DNA of 60,000 nt, from assembly GCA_903813345.2 (NCBI GenBank), contig CAIIXF020000007.1, positions 18,155,564 to 18,215,563 of the forward strand, read 5' to 3'. The notes below the pieces were generated by a model. That model worked only from the letters and a program-made list of their open reading frames with translations, ran no database searches and was not told the origin of the DNA. This DNA comes from Owenia fusiformis (taxonomy: Eukaryota > Annelida > Polychaeta > Sabellida > Oweniidae). This document shows, piece by piece, positions 11,054 through 21,704 of this stretch (position 1 is the stretch's first letter; each line of letters starts with the position of its first letter). A program made the translations under genes and the position numbers.

Positions 11054-12880
11054 TTTCACTAGATTCTATTTCACTTGGAGTTGTACAATTCGGTTTTTTT
11101 TGGCTGGAGTTAAACAATTTGGTAATCGTGTAAATAGTGCAGGTGCACTCAACGACGGCAGCTTCGTTTTTTCATTTTAGCACAGTGGTGGACCCACTTG
11201 TAAATCAAGATCACTGGACCGGCAAATTTGAGGTCACAATGGTCAAAAATGATTTGCCTTATCTGGTACTTTTGCAAACTTATCATCTAAATCTGTTATA
11301 TCTTTTATTTGAAGTCCATAAAGTATTGATTGATGCATATAATAATGATTTAATAATAATAGTGATGTTACAAATCAAGCAACAATGGTCTACCCGACCC
11401 GTAATAAATACTTATGAATGACGTTTTTATCATTGTTGTTTTTTTAATACGTTTCCATGCGTTAGATAAAAATTTATCGAAAGTAATCAAAATTGAATGG
11501 AGGGGAGTAATTATGTCTTTAAGGTTGAAGACATTCATTACCGCGAGGTGTATGAACTACACGTAGTATTGTAACAACTGGATGTTACAACTCTGAAGAG
11601 TGAAAAATAGGGACATTTTTTGAGCTATTGGAGTTTTCCATCCATTGTATGTATTCTTCAATACTAATATGTAAATTGAAAAACAATTCATTGTCAACTG
11701 CTTAATCGAAATATGAATATACAAGCTCAACATTTCTTTGCAACATGTCTTTGCAACATATCTTGCTTCTTCTAGAGATAACTTACGTGTTTTAATTTAT
11801 GGAGGTTGTATTGAGACCACAGATCATGACCATGGCAAGCCAAAAATAATTATATACATTTTTTTATCTTTAACATTTTTACAAATAATCATTTTACCAT
11901 TATCTGGATTTTTGTGGATTGAACCATGGACTTCTAACTCCATGATTGAACCGCAATAATAAAGACGATTGAATAAATAGAAAAATGTTCACATTTTTTG
12001 GCTAACCCTGTAAGTGCATTTACGAGTCCAAAAGTCATCCAACTCTCCCCGCGTTATTCTGACATATTCGTTAAAACTTAACCTTTATCCTTATGAGTAG
12101 GCATCGCGACATTTTAGATTAGACGTTGTTATTATTTGCAGGTACTTTTCGATACTCTTGGGGAGAAAGAACATTTGAGCTTGTAGATACCCTTTACATT
12201 CGTTTGACTTCACTTCTTAAAAGAGAGCTTCGTCTTCACGGACCACGTGTAAATCGGGCCGATGATATCCAGTAAAAAATCATGGAGGGGGGCCGAGGGA
12301 AAATCCCATCTGTCATTTATTCTCTCTAATCTTTGTGGTAAGTACTACATAGTACTACATATAGTAAACAAAAAAGTTCAAAGTGAATTTTGAGCTTCAC
12401 ATAAAAATTGATACTAGTTTATCAAGACATATGAAATTCATTTATGAATGAAATTGTCGTCTATAGATCCTAAATTAGCCTTGCTCTAGTCTGATCTTGA
12501 ATTAATATTATAATAGAAATCAGGATAAGTAGAAGAGACCGACTTGGGCAAGGCTAATCCAAAAACATCATCAGTGAAACCCGAGACACGCTAATAATAA
12601 AGCAGCTTTCTATTCTAAAATACTTTTGAATAGCCTACTTCTGATCATGAAATATACAAGATCCAAAATAGAAAAAAGATAACTATAACTTGCAGTGACC
12701 TTTTCTGTAAAAAAATAGAATAATCTTTGATCCGGAGCGTTTTATTTTCGCAAAGACGTCCTTGATTTTCGTAAGAGCCAAGACATATCAAGAATTATTC
12801 ACACAATTTATTTGTAACTTCTAAAGCTGCTTTATCTCAGTCATAATTAAGCCACACTGTACAAACACTTAATCAATCGT
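11054..12880. other. Intergenic stretch upstream of HDDC3
   Basis: No supported gene. The HDDC3 promoter should lie just above 11053, but no clear motif is seen. The open frames 11137-11421 and 11738-11959 have no recognisable content. A diverged dispersed-repeat copy sits at 12180-12245. Confidence 0.4.
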
Positions 12881-12890
12881 CATTCTTCTT

Positions 12891-12980
12891 TTGCCGGAAT
12901 TTTGTTGTCCAAATACGACGTCCAAATACGACGAGAACGGCCCAGACGTCATACACTCTTATTCCGAAATATGTTTTTCT
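12891..12980 (+). pseudogene. Decayed THAP-like zinc-finger fragment
   Basis: One frame reads PEFCCPNTTSKYDENGPDV. This resembles the start of THAP domains (a Cys pair, then the S-K-Y ... N-G-P-D-V ... H-S block), which occur in P-element transposases and host THAP proteins. The expected initiator Met is TTG, one expected Cys is missing, and the frame soon degenerates into unrelated sequence. The match is short, so this is tentative. Confidence 0.35.
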
Positions 12981-13103
12981 GTACTTTTACAATATTATTA
13001 TAAGGGGTTATTACAAGGGGTTGTTATTAAACACCCGCCGATTTGTCAATACCGATTAAAACATTTGCGATCTTTCAAATTTATTCATCTCCACTTTGTT
13101 TGA

Positions 13104-14035
13104 TTTAAAAAAGAAATATTTAGAAAATGGAGTTGGTTAGGGGACAGCGGTGCCATAGTCAATTTTGACGATTCTTGAAGACATTTACGGGTTATATTCC
13201 ATTATAACATTTACGGGTTATTAATAACCTTTGTCCATTCTAAAAGACATAACTTCTCTGAAATACAATGGTATTTTCCCGATGCGCATGTAATGCCTCT
13301 CACTGTAACATGCTGTTACACAGTAGGTTTTACATCACCTTAGTCATGGGACAAGAAGGGTCCCGTGGGGAGAAGGAATGGCCGTTCTACAGAAAACTAC
13401 TTTAAATAATCATAGATTTTAACACGGAGTTACAAAGATGGATCAACGAGGGTCATTTTTGGGGAAAATACCTGTGCCTAAATGATTAATAAATATGACG
13501 AGAGAAGTCTTAGTGTCCCTTCTTGTCCCGCTTCCCCTATATCAGTGAGTATTGAGTATAAAGGTAAGGAAAATAGTTGTTAAAGTTATGGAATTTAAAA
13601 GTTTGGGGCATCTTAAAGACAGGGCCGGACTCTCTGAAAACGTATTTATTGGATTCCTACATATCCAGGATAGCATTGTCTATATAAGTTAACATCACAC
13701 CTTAAAATAGTAATGGGTAAAATAAAATTTAAATGACAAGTGTCACTTGAACGCACACTTGAAAAAAAGGAAGTACTGTTATCTAGCGTGTCATATCTCA
13801 AACCCTTATTATCCAAGCAATAACAACATACGATCATGAGTGTGTGTTTGAAGGAAATATATTGGCAAATCATCGTCGTTTTCAGTATTTACTGTGAATA
13901 TGGAAATCCGTCCATCTGTCTGTCAACAATAGTGGGACATTTTAAAACCTCTGTGTATTGGAATCCCCGTTTTAAATTAGTACCCGAAAAACGATACTAT
14001 TTATTAAAATGTAAACTTGTATCTAACACGCGGTA
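13104..14035. other. Intergenic, nothing supported
   Basis: No gene is supported. A short direct repeat, acatttacgggttat, occurs at about 13180-13222. Confidence 0.4.
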
Positions 14036-14061
14036 CTAACTTCGACCGTTAATTTGAATAT

Positions 14062-14289
14062 TTGACCTACCGAACAAAAACTAAGGCTACTGATACGTTT
14101 CAACTGGCTAAGTGCAGTCGAAGAAATATACAAACTCAAGTTATGAAGGATGATTTGGAAACTGAGGAAGACACCAGCACAAAGGATTTTAATGAAATGT
14201 GCAAAGCTGCTGCAGAGAGATCATTGACCAAGTTTGACAATATGATCAAGTTGCAATTGAACCCTGACAATATCATTCAAAACTTTTAA
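14062..14289 (+). pseudogene. Short coding-like remnant, unknown protein
   Basis: The open frame carries an acidic, Lys-rich stretch (KDDLETEEDTSTKDFNEMC, then AAAERSLTKFDNM) with a protein-like composition unlike its surroundings. It lies just inside the left end of the 14036-17617 element. It could be the C-terminus of a lost transposase-type ORF or a gene fragment. No family was recognised. Confidence 0.3.
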
Positions 14290-14669
14290 AAACGTTTAAA
14301 AGTAAAGAACATCCTTTGATTTCGTTAAACAATTTGGATTAATCTATCTTGAGGACTCTTCAACATAGCATGAAATATTTTCCTTTTCTTATCTAATGAC
14401 AATGCATTTGAAATGAGGCTAAGTGACAAATGACAGTGATTCACAGATTATTTATTTTTCAGAGCCAGATAAAGTGATTTCAATTAAATATTTGAACATT
14501 TGAACTTAACTTTTAACACTCTGTCTAGATTTAAAATTAAGAGGATGACAATATTTACTCTTTAACTGAATTACATTTTATTAAGCAAATTGTGCATAGT
14601 ATAGTTAATTGTTATCTGAGGCATTTATGACCGCCAAGTTGTTTCTGATCTCCAGTTACATAGGGCAAC

Positions 14670-16744
14670 CAAGGGAAAGAACAATACCCGGTGATTTCAG
14701 CGGGAAGTGGCGTTTCGTTCAGTGGATGAGCTGCGCGCGCACGCATAAATGTGATTATCCAATATAATCAAGGGCGTTACAATACCCGGGAATTTATCGG
14801 TTCGTCCAGTACTTGTTTGTGATAGCGCCCTCTGTAGGTCACTGTGCTTATAGCCTACAGTAATACGGGGTAGGATATCGGGAATTCGGTCAGTTTCTAT
14901 CCGTCGATTTCGCTATGAATTGAAGCAAGTGTGACCACTTTATCCACTTAAACAATTTGATAATTGATTAAATCTTTAAACAAAATCGATAAACACGTTA
15001 TACACTTCCTATCTCCTTAGAAATTAGCCCTCAAATAGCCCTCCCCTAATTATATTGGATAATCACATTTATGCGTGCGCGCGCAGCTCATCCAATGAAC
15101 GAAACGCCACTTCCCGCTGAAATCACCGGGTATTGTTCTTTCCCTTGATATAATTAGGGGAGGGCTATTTGAAGTAGTTTTTGGTCTCAGGCGCGACCCA
15201 GGGCTGTTGTCTTAAGGACATTTCGTTGAAAATGAGCCATTCGGCTGATAATTGGTAAGAGTTTGCGATCTTATAATGTATAACTGTTACTCAGACACAT
15301 ATTTTGACACGATTCTGTTGGAAATAAGCTTTGAACCGAAAGATATTCACGATTGATATGCACATTTTTGATTGTGCCATTGCTTTTCTATTGCACAACC
15401 CATGTATTGATAGAAGAAACATTAATAATACAGATTGGTTTACCTTCAATACATGGCAGACACTACATATCGGTCTATTAATACCAGTTTGTGCCTTAAA
15501 TAGTTTTATATTTCCATCCACGGCCTGGAGCCTGGGTGTGTTTGTCTCTTATGTGTATGCTTATGCATGGACTTCTAATCACTAGCAGAATTTAGCATGA
15601 TGCAAAATCGACATTATAACTCATGCTGTAACATTTTGACTTCGCTGGAAAACAATATGAATTATTTTTCTTGCCAATCAATCATGAATCACAATCAAAA
15701 TTTCAGAATGATCAATCAGGCAATGATCCAAATCAAGTTATAACATTATATGATATTCAGCAAGAAGTCCGGTAGAAATACAGAATATTTAAACATCAAA
15801 GCTGAAAGTTAAAAGCTAATCTGTCAATTTTCTGTCTGCAAAAGAGCGTCCCAAGAGCGTTTACATTTGACACAATAACAGACTGAGGCTTTGAAATCTA
15901 GGATTCCCCAGGAAAATATGACGTCATACTAATTAGCATAAGGATTTCCCTATTGGTATGGGTCGAGCCTTGTTCGAAAACACAATCCATAAATACATGC
16001 TACATATCCAGCAATCGTAATGTTAAATCGGACATCACCTTATCTCCTAACTGGTACTATTACTGAGATTTCGCATCAACACTTTAGTCTACTAAATTAA
16101 TGTTTAAAACTCATATATATGAGCGTTAATGCAGGGGCATTTCATACAGGCTATAAACACCGCCCTTTCATCAAATGTGTTTTCTGGTTTCCTTAATTTC
16201 GCCAATTTCTTAAGAAATTGATGGATAATTTCAAGATTATATGATCAGACACATAAACATGGCATATACCACATTAGTTTCTCATATTTAGTTGTTGTTT
16301 TTTAGTTGTTTTTTTTTGTTGAACCATATATTACGTACATGGATAACTGTATTTTATTTACAAGTAGGCTGCATCTTGTATTGCCAAAACATAGCATCAA
16401 GTTTCACTAGAGCTGCATAGAACACTTCTTATCAGATGTGTTGACAGCTCCCCTGATAAAGAAAGTGTCTGGTAATTTCTGGATTTGAATTTCTAAGGAG
16501 ATAGGAAGTGTATAACGTGTTTATCGATTTTGTTTAAAGATTTAATCAATTATCAAATTGTTTAAGTGGATAAAGTGGTCACACTTGCTTCAATTCATAG
16601 CGAAATCGACGGATAGAAACTGACCGAATTCCCGATATCCTACCCCGTATTACTGTAGGCTATAAGCACAGTGACCTACAGAGGGCGCTATCACAAACAA
16701 GTACTGCACGAACCGATAAATTCCCGGGTATTGTAACGCCCTTG
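14670..16744. mobile_element. ~2.1-kb non-autonomous DNA transposon with 7-bp target duplication
   Basis: The ends are CAAGGGAAAGAACAATACCC at 14670 and the reverse complement of CAAGGGCGTTACAATACCCG ending at 16744. It is flanked by direct repeats gggcaac (14663-14669 and 16745-16751). The undisturbed target is present at 17064-17070 in a paralogous copy (acatagggcaaccctaaatg). Without the nested insertion it would be about 1.69 kb. The open frames inside (15291-15521 and 15331-15585) do not resemble a transposase. The 7-bp duplication and CA-starting ends leave the superfamily open; P-like or another 7-8 bp class is possible. Confidence 0.8.
14769..15147. mobile_element. Inverted, internally deleted copy of the same transposon, self-inserted
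   Basis: It begins CAAGGGCGTTACAATACCCG and ends ...GTTCTTTCCCTTG, the same two ends as the host element but in the opposite orientation. It is flanked by ATATAAT direct repeats (14762-14768 and 15148-15154). Read in reverse complement it has about 125 bp of the left end joined to about 257 bp of the right end, and lacks about 1.3 kb of middle. It also preserves the uninterrupted ccaatataattagggg target sequence found split in the host element. Confidence 0.85.
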
Positions 16745-16979
16745 GGGCAACCCTAAATGCAGCATAGGATAACAATGATACTTTATACAATTTGTGATTG
16801 TTTTGAGATACTTGCACCCTCATATTATTAACCAGCTCCAAATTTTATGATAATGAAAAATGTATTTAACTCTACAGATAAAGTGAATTTTAATGAATTA
16901 TTACATGAAGTTTAACACTTTGCTCTGACCAGCTTTAATTTAGGTTAAGGGGTTAACGTTTTATTTCTACCATTAATGA

Positions 16980-17160
16980 TTAGTATTTAGCAAATTGTGC
17001 ACAGTGAATTTTTATCTGAGGCATTTATGACCGCCAAGTTGTTTCTGGATCTCCAGTTACATAGGGCAACCCTAAATGCAGCATAGGATAACAATGATAC
17101 TTTATATAATTTGTGATTGTTTTGAGATACTTGTACCCTTATAGTATTAACCATTTTCAA
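16980..17160. repeat. Paralogous copy holding the empty insertion site
   Basis: It repeats the sequence that flanks the 14670-16744 element: gaccgccaagttgtttctg and acatagggcaaccctaaatg, followed by about 80 bases ending at a ttgtgattgttttgagatac block. The left flank is at about 14580-14669 and the right flank at 16745-16840. Confidence 0.8.
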
Positions 17161-17222
17161 ATCCCTGATTATGAATATGTATTTATACTGTAACTGTAAA
17201 AAATATAGTGAAATAAAGGGGG

Positions 17223-17241
17223 AAAAAAAAAAAAAAAAAAA
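17223..17241 (+). repeat. A19 homopolymer
   Basis: Nineteen consecutive A bases, directly before the foldback at 17259. It could be a decayed retro-tail. Confidence 0.8.
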
Positions 17242-17258
17242 TGGAAAGAAAAAAAAGA

Positions 17259-17590
17259 CCTACCGGATGTTTGAAAATCTGGATTACGAGTCTCGTACTG
17301 CACCATTTTTCTTCAAACTTGTTCCATTCAAAGCATAACAAAAATCCCTTTCTATTGGTACATTATTCTCTTGAACAGAGTCCCTACTTCCAGCGGCATT
17401 TTGGTCCCCAGCTTTTAGATGGCCTTCTAACAGCTGGGGACCAAAACGCTGCTAGAACGAGGGACTCTTTACAATAAAGTAATGCACCGACAGAAAGGCA
17501 ATTTTGTTTTGCTTTTAATGGTATAAGTTTGAAGAAAAACGGTGCAGTATGAGACTCGCAATCCTTGATTTTCGAGCATTTGGTAGGACA
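17259..17590. repeat. ~330-bp foldback (MITE-like palindrome)
   Basis: Arms at about 17259-17413 and 17432-17590 are reverse complements at roughly 80%, with ggtccccagct / agctggggacc at the centre and an 18-base loop. The outer arm runs into the right terminal repeat of the 14036-17617 unit. The overlapping open frames (17241-17477 and 17384-17599) are symmetrical by-products. Confidence 0.75.
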
Positions 17591-17617
17591 AAAATTCAAA
17601 TTAACGGTCGAAGTTAG

Positions 17618-18295
17618 GACCTGCGTCTAAGAGATGTTTAGCAAATTGTATAATTTCTAAATAGCTGAATAAAGCTGACATAATAGATGTCACCCATGAC
17701 ATTCTTTGTTTTGCTTGGGCCACAGTGCCATTCACTTCAGTGTTAAAAGCTTGCAATAGTTACTTAATGATACTTGCAATAGTTACTTTCATGATTTATC
17801 AAAAAGAGATGATTGAACATGTCTAAAACTAAAATGCTATACTATGAAATCGTTGATTGTCAAATGAAAAAAACAAAGTTTTAAAGAATCTTAGCATTGC
17901 ATCAATGGAGATTTGGCCAACTTTTTTTTTTAAAGTCATGGAAAATTATATTAATGACATAAGTGTAAATCAAAGTTGTTGTAGAAAACATTTCGCTGAA
18001 TTCAAATATGCTATCAAAAAGAAAGAAAAGTTTGTTGTTAGAGGTTAAAAGTGCAAATCTTTTTAAATATCATGAAAAAACGAGAATTTCAAACCAATAC
18101 GGAAACTGTCTGTCTCAGGCCTCACCGTGAGGATTGGTGGAGGACCGTATCATGGGCTTTCAATTAGACAATATCAGTACTGTTACAAGACATTCATTTT
18201 CATTTGGAATTGTTTATGTTTCATGGTTGTTAATGTTATCAACTCGTATAAGAGACGTGTCCATTGTCCACGCTAAATTTCATTTTTTGTTGTAG
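17618..18295. other. Intergenic; possible upstream exon region
   Basis: A short Lys-rich open frame (17857-18048) is seen without recognisable similarity. The first exon of the membrane-protein gene that starts at 18296 should lie in or before this stretch, but I could not identify it. Confidence 0.35.
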
Positions 18296-21200
18296 GGTTC
18301 CTTTTCCTTTTCCTCGTGCCATCAATACATATGGGAGTAGTACAAAGGTATGTTTCTACTAAACCTAACCCATATTACAAAATTCCCAAATAATAACACA
18401 AATTTTATATAATTATTGTAAGTGTAAAGAATTTTTTCATGCTGACCTCTCATTCAATCATGAACTCTTTCTAAAATGTCTGGCCATTTATATTTAATTA
18501 TTTTCTCTTTACAAATAATTGGCCCCATAGCTGATGAATTATGATGTACCATTTCTTGGAAAAGACAAGGTAAAGTATGGCAAATAATTTCAGACAGTCA
18601 TATCTTTGACCATGATTGTATTCCGATCATAAATACTACATTAAAATAATATGATTTCATCCAAGTACAGTTATTAGGATATCAAAATCCCAATCCACCT
18701 CTCCAAAAAATATATATTTAGGACTCCATCTCAATTTTACAAAATATCGGGATTTTTTCCTAAAATATGACATTTCTTACGATGACACCAAAAGTTTCTT
18801 CTGTACTGTGTCAGTATACCATACCAGATCCTTTCAGAAAATTAGTACGTTCGGTTCATGCAGGAAATTGACATGCCCCATTATATGGAAAAAGGTAAAA
18901 ACTCCATTGGGCATTTCCACTTACCTCTTTCTGGAGATATGAATAGAAAGACAATTATATGATGATTTGAACAAACTGTCTCTGTAAAATTCCATCGCTG
19001 AATGGTGCTGTCCCTCATATCCACTTACAAAGCTGAAAGTATCAAAAATAAACCCGAAACCATACTTTGATTGCATTGATCAAAAGGACATTTTGGCAAA
19101 AATTGGTGGCTTAATATTAAGGAAAATAGGAAAAAGTTTTATTTAAATATCAAATTTAAAAATATGCAATTTCCCGTGATTCTTTCAGGATCTGGGTGAC
19201 AAAACCTCCAGTTGATAAAGGAAAGTGTACCTGCGATTGCTGGGACACAATATTTAAAGGTAAGAAAATTGTTGTACTTCATTGCCCCTCACATAAAAGA
19301 ATGTTATGTATAGCCTGTATATTATATCAGTATATGGACTAAATGAGTTTAATATTCGAGTTAATATTTATTAATATTTACACACAAATTAGAAATCACA
19401 ATTTGTTGGACGCCGTGATATAGCGAAAACGTTTTGTTCATCGATAATTGATGTCATATTGTCATTGCAGAAACTTCGTCCTGTACTGGCGCTAGTCCCA
19501 TTTATCAATGCAGTCTCATCACTTTGTACGTATAGACTGCATGCCTTTGTTTGATGCTTGTACAAGGGCCGATCAAAAAGTTTCTTACCGTTGGCTCTAG
19601 ATTTTATAATAAGAGGAGTTGGATGCTCAAACTTTTACATAAGACAGGGTAATAAGTTTGCCTGAGACCGTCTGAGTTTCATTCAAATTGGTTCATTGGT
19701 AGTGACACAGAGTTAATACATATTTTCAATGATTGAATTAGGTGGAGCAGCGTTTTTTATAAAAAACTGTGCTAAGCTGCAGTTTTGGAAATTTCTTACA
19801 CTAAGTAGTGTCATTTGTCAACAAACTGTAGTTTAATCATGTTTAATTAGTTTTTCTGCTAGTATTCATTCTCATTCAAAATATTCAACCCTAGTTGCAA
19901 TGCACTTTCTATATCTGTCCACTCGATCCAAAAACACATGTTTAAGGCCTTCGTATGAGAGGTTTGAAACGATGTCTGTAAATTTCCAGAACCACAACTC
20001 GGCAGATATTTTATATATAACACTGCTCCACCTTACTGTGTCATTGAAAATATGAATTGACTCTGTGTCACTACCAATAAACCAATTTATATGAAACTCG
20101 TACAGTTTCAAGCAAACTATCTATCCTGTCTCATGTTAAAGTTTGAGCTTCCAACTCCTCTTATTATAAAATTGAGAGCCAACGGTAAGAAACTTTTTGA
20201 TCGGCCCTTGTATGTAATAATTTTATAAGTGACTTTGGAGTGCATGGATGCGCATGCGATTATTCTAAAACCCACATGCATGAGACTAATAAAACATATT
20301 TCTGGCAGCCAGCATGCGACTTGCAGACGTGGATTACTGTTTTTAAGGATATGAGTGATCACCCCCCCCCCCCCTCCCATAACCATTAAAAATATAACCA
20401 TGAGATAGAACAAGACCTTTAAAATGGTTTATATTTGAAGCTTCTAGCTCAAGGTTGCATTTTACAATGTTTGTAAAATTCAAGATTAATCTTAATTTTT
20501 TGGCTTGTTTGTGCCACACTCGCACCCCCTGACTGAAAACCGAAAGCTGGCTACGCCCCTGGAGTATAATTATATTCTGCATTATCCTATGCCAAGTAGA
20601 GTTTTAGGGAGATAAGTTGGTAAGATATATCCCGTATCCTGATTTTGAGGTTTCCATATCCAGAACCTCCATATCTCCCGCCATATCTCCCGCTTCGGTG
20701 CATATCTTCCCGCTTCCGGTGCATATCTTCCCGCTTCCGGTAATGCAATAAAATGACTTGATTTTTTATTTTTACACCTTGTTCTATTGAAATGGCCATA
20801 TGCCCCTGAAAACTCTTCTTGGTATAGGATAATGAAGTTATGTACGGTCGGTTTGGATATGGGGTTCATCCCTCGTGAGATATGCACATCTACCTTCGGT
20901 CCCTACGGTCCCTCAGGTAGATATGCATATCTCCCTCTGGATAAACCCCATATCCAAAACCTCCCAGTAAATAACCCTTATGTATGTACCATTGGACATT
21001 GCATGTATGTTCTTTTGCTGGCTAAGGGACTTTTCCTTCGAGTCATGTGATCATAATTTTTTACCATTTCAGGTTCTTATGAAGGGATGTCTCCAAATTA
21101 CAGATCTGGCTACAAGCATATCTACTTTAATGTCACCTCAAATGTGCTCTTCATCTGGGGAATCTCTCTTCTGTTCCTGCTGTGGACATTTCAATGTGTC

Positions 21201-21704
21201 CGTTTCATCACTCAGCTGATCTTACATGGCCATCTTAGGATCTCCATGGTGATTGTTGTAGGTGGCTCCATCTATCCACACTATTATTCCTGGTGGATGT
21301 GGTTCAACTATCTCAATGATGAATTTTATTCTCAGTGGAACCATCAGATGTTCTTCAGCATCACCGAATTGGCAGCTACATCCATAGCTCTATATCTGTG
21401 CGACAGCAGAGTAGACTACAATACTAGACTTTTGCTTTGCATGATCTCCATAGCATCCGCCCATATATTCATCAGTGCATCTGACCAGTTCTTGCACAAC
21501 TTATTCATTGGGAATGAAACATTCAAGAAATCCAGGGACATAGGATTTTTAATTGGTGACTGCCTGACAGTTTTACTTGGTGCGTTTGATATACTAAGGT
21601 ATAGCAAAGATAATGGTCTAGGCAGATGGGCGGTTAGTAGTAATGAAGTGGGTGCTTGTGCGATTTTTGTTACGTTTCTAGTCTTAGTAGCAACGTTGTT
21701 ATAA
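18296..21704 (+). CDS. Uncharacterised multi-pass membrane protein (about 7 segments), 5' partial
   Basis: Three exons fit: 18296-18347 (after ttgttgtag), 19189-19259 (after tttcag) and 21073-21704 (after atttcag, ending TAA). Phases close (2, then 1) and give 250 codons of protein. Hydrophobic segments are FLFLFLVPSIHMGVV (residues 1-15); VLFIWGISLLFLLW; the aromatic ISMVIVVGGSIYPHYYSWWM; FSITELAATSIALYL; LLLCMISIASAHIFI; DIGFLIGDCLTVLLGAF; and ACAIFVTFLVLVATLL at the extreme C-terminus. A Cys-rich loop (KGKCTCDCWD) separates segments 1 and 2. An ATG at 18331 could start translation but would cut segment 1, so an upstream exon is more likely. I do not recognise the family. The second intron hosts a mariner-type foldback and a palindromic stretch. 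Confidence 0.72.
19563..20210. mobile_element. Tc1/mariner-type foldback element with transposase C-terminal remnant
   Basis: The ends are CAAGGGCCGATCAAAAAGTT at 19563 and its reverse complement ending at 20210, each flanked by TA (19561-19562 and 20211-20212). The inverted similarity continues for over 200 bp. On the minus strand, 20111-19872 reads FLDRVDRYRKCIATRVEYFE just before a stop, which resembles the C-terminal tail of mariner transposases. The left arm is a diverged mirror copy of that tail. It is non-autonomous. Confidence 0.75.
20362..20374 (+). repeat. C13 homopolymer
   Basis: Thirteen C bases inside the membrane-protein intron. Confidence 0.8.
20670..20966. repeat. Minisatellite and palindrome in intron
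   Basis: About three copies of a 21-bp unit (catatcttcccgcttccggtg) lie at 20680-20740. A palindrome follows: gatatggggttcatccctcg ... gatatgcacatctacc at about 20856-20895 mirrors ggtagatatgcatatctccc ... aaaccccatatcc at about 20915-20958. Confidence 0.65.

Larger units (their letters stand above)
14036..17617. mobile_element. Outer ~3.6-kb element bounded by perfect 24-bp inverted repeats
   Basis: The left end, 14036-14059, begins ctaacttcgaccgttaattt. Its exact 24-bp reverse complement ends the unit at 17594-17617. The similarity continues imperfectly outward on both sides, so the true ends may be slightly further out. No clean target duplication was found. Inside are a diverged tandem duplication (about 14440-16860 against 16861-17160), two nested elements and a foldback. 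It may be a composite rather than a single mobile unit. Confidence 0.55.
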
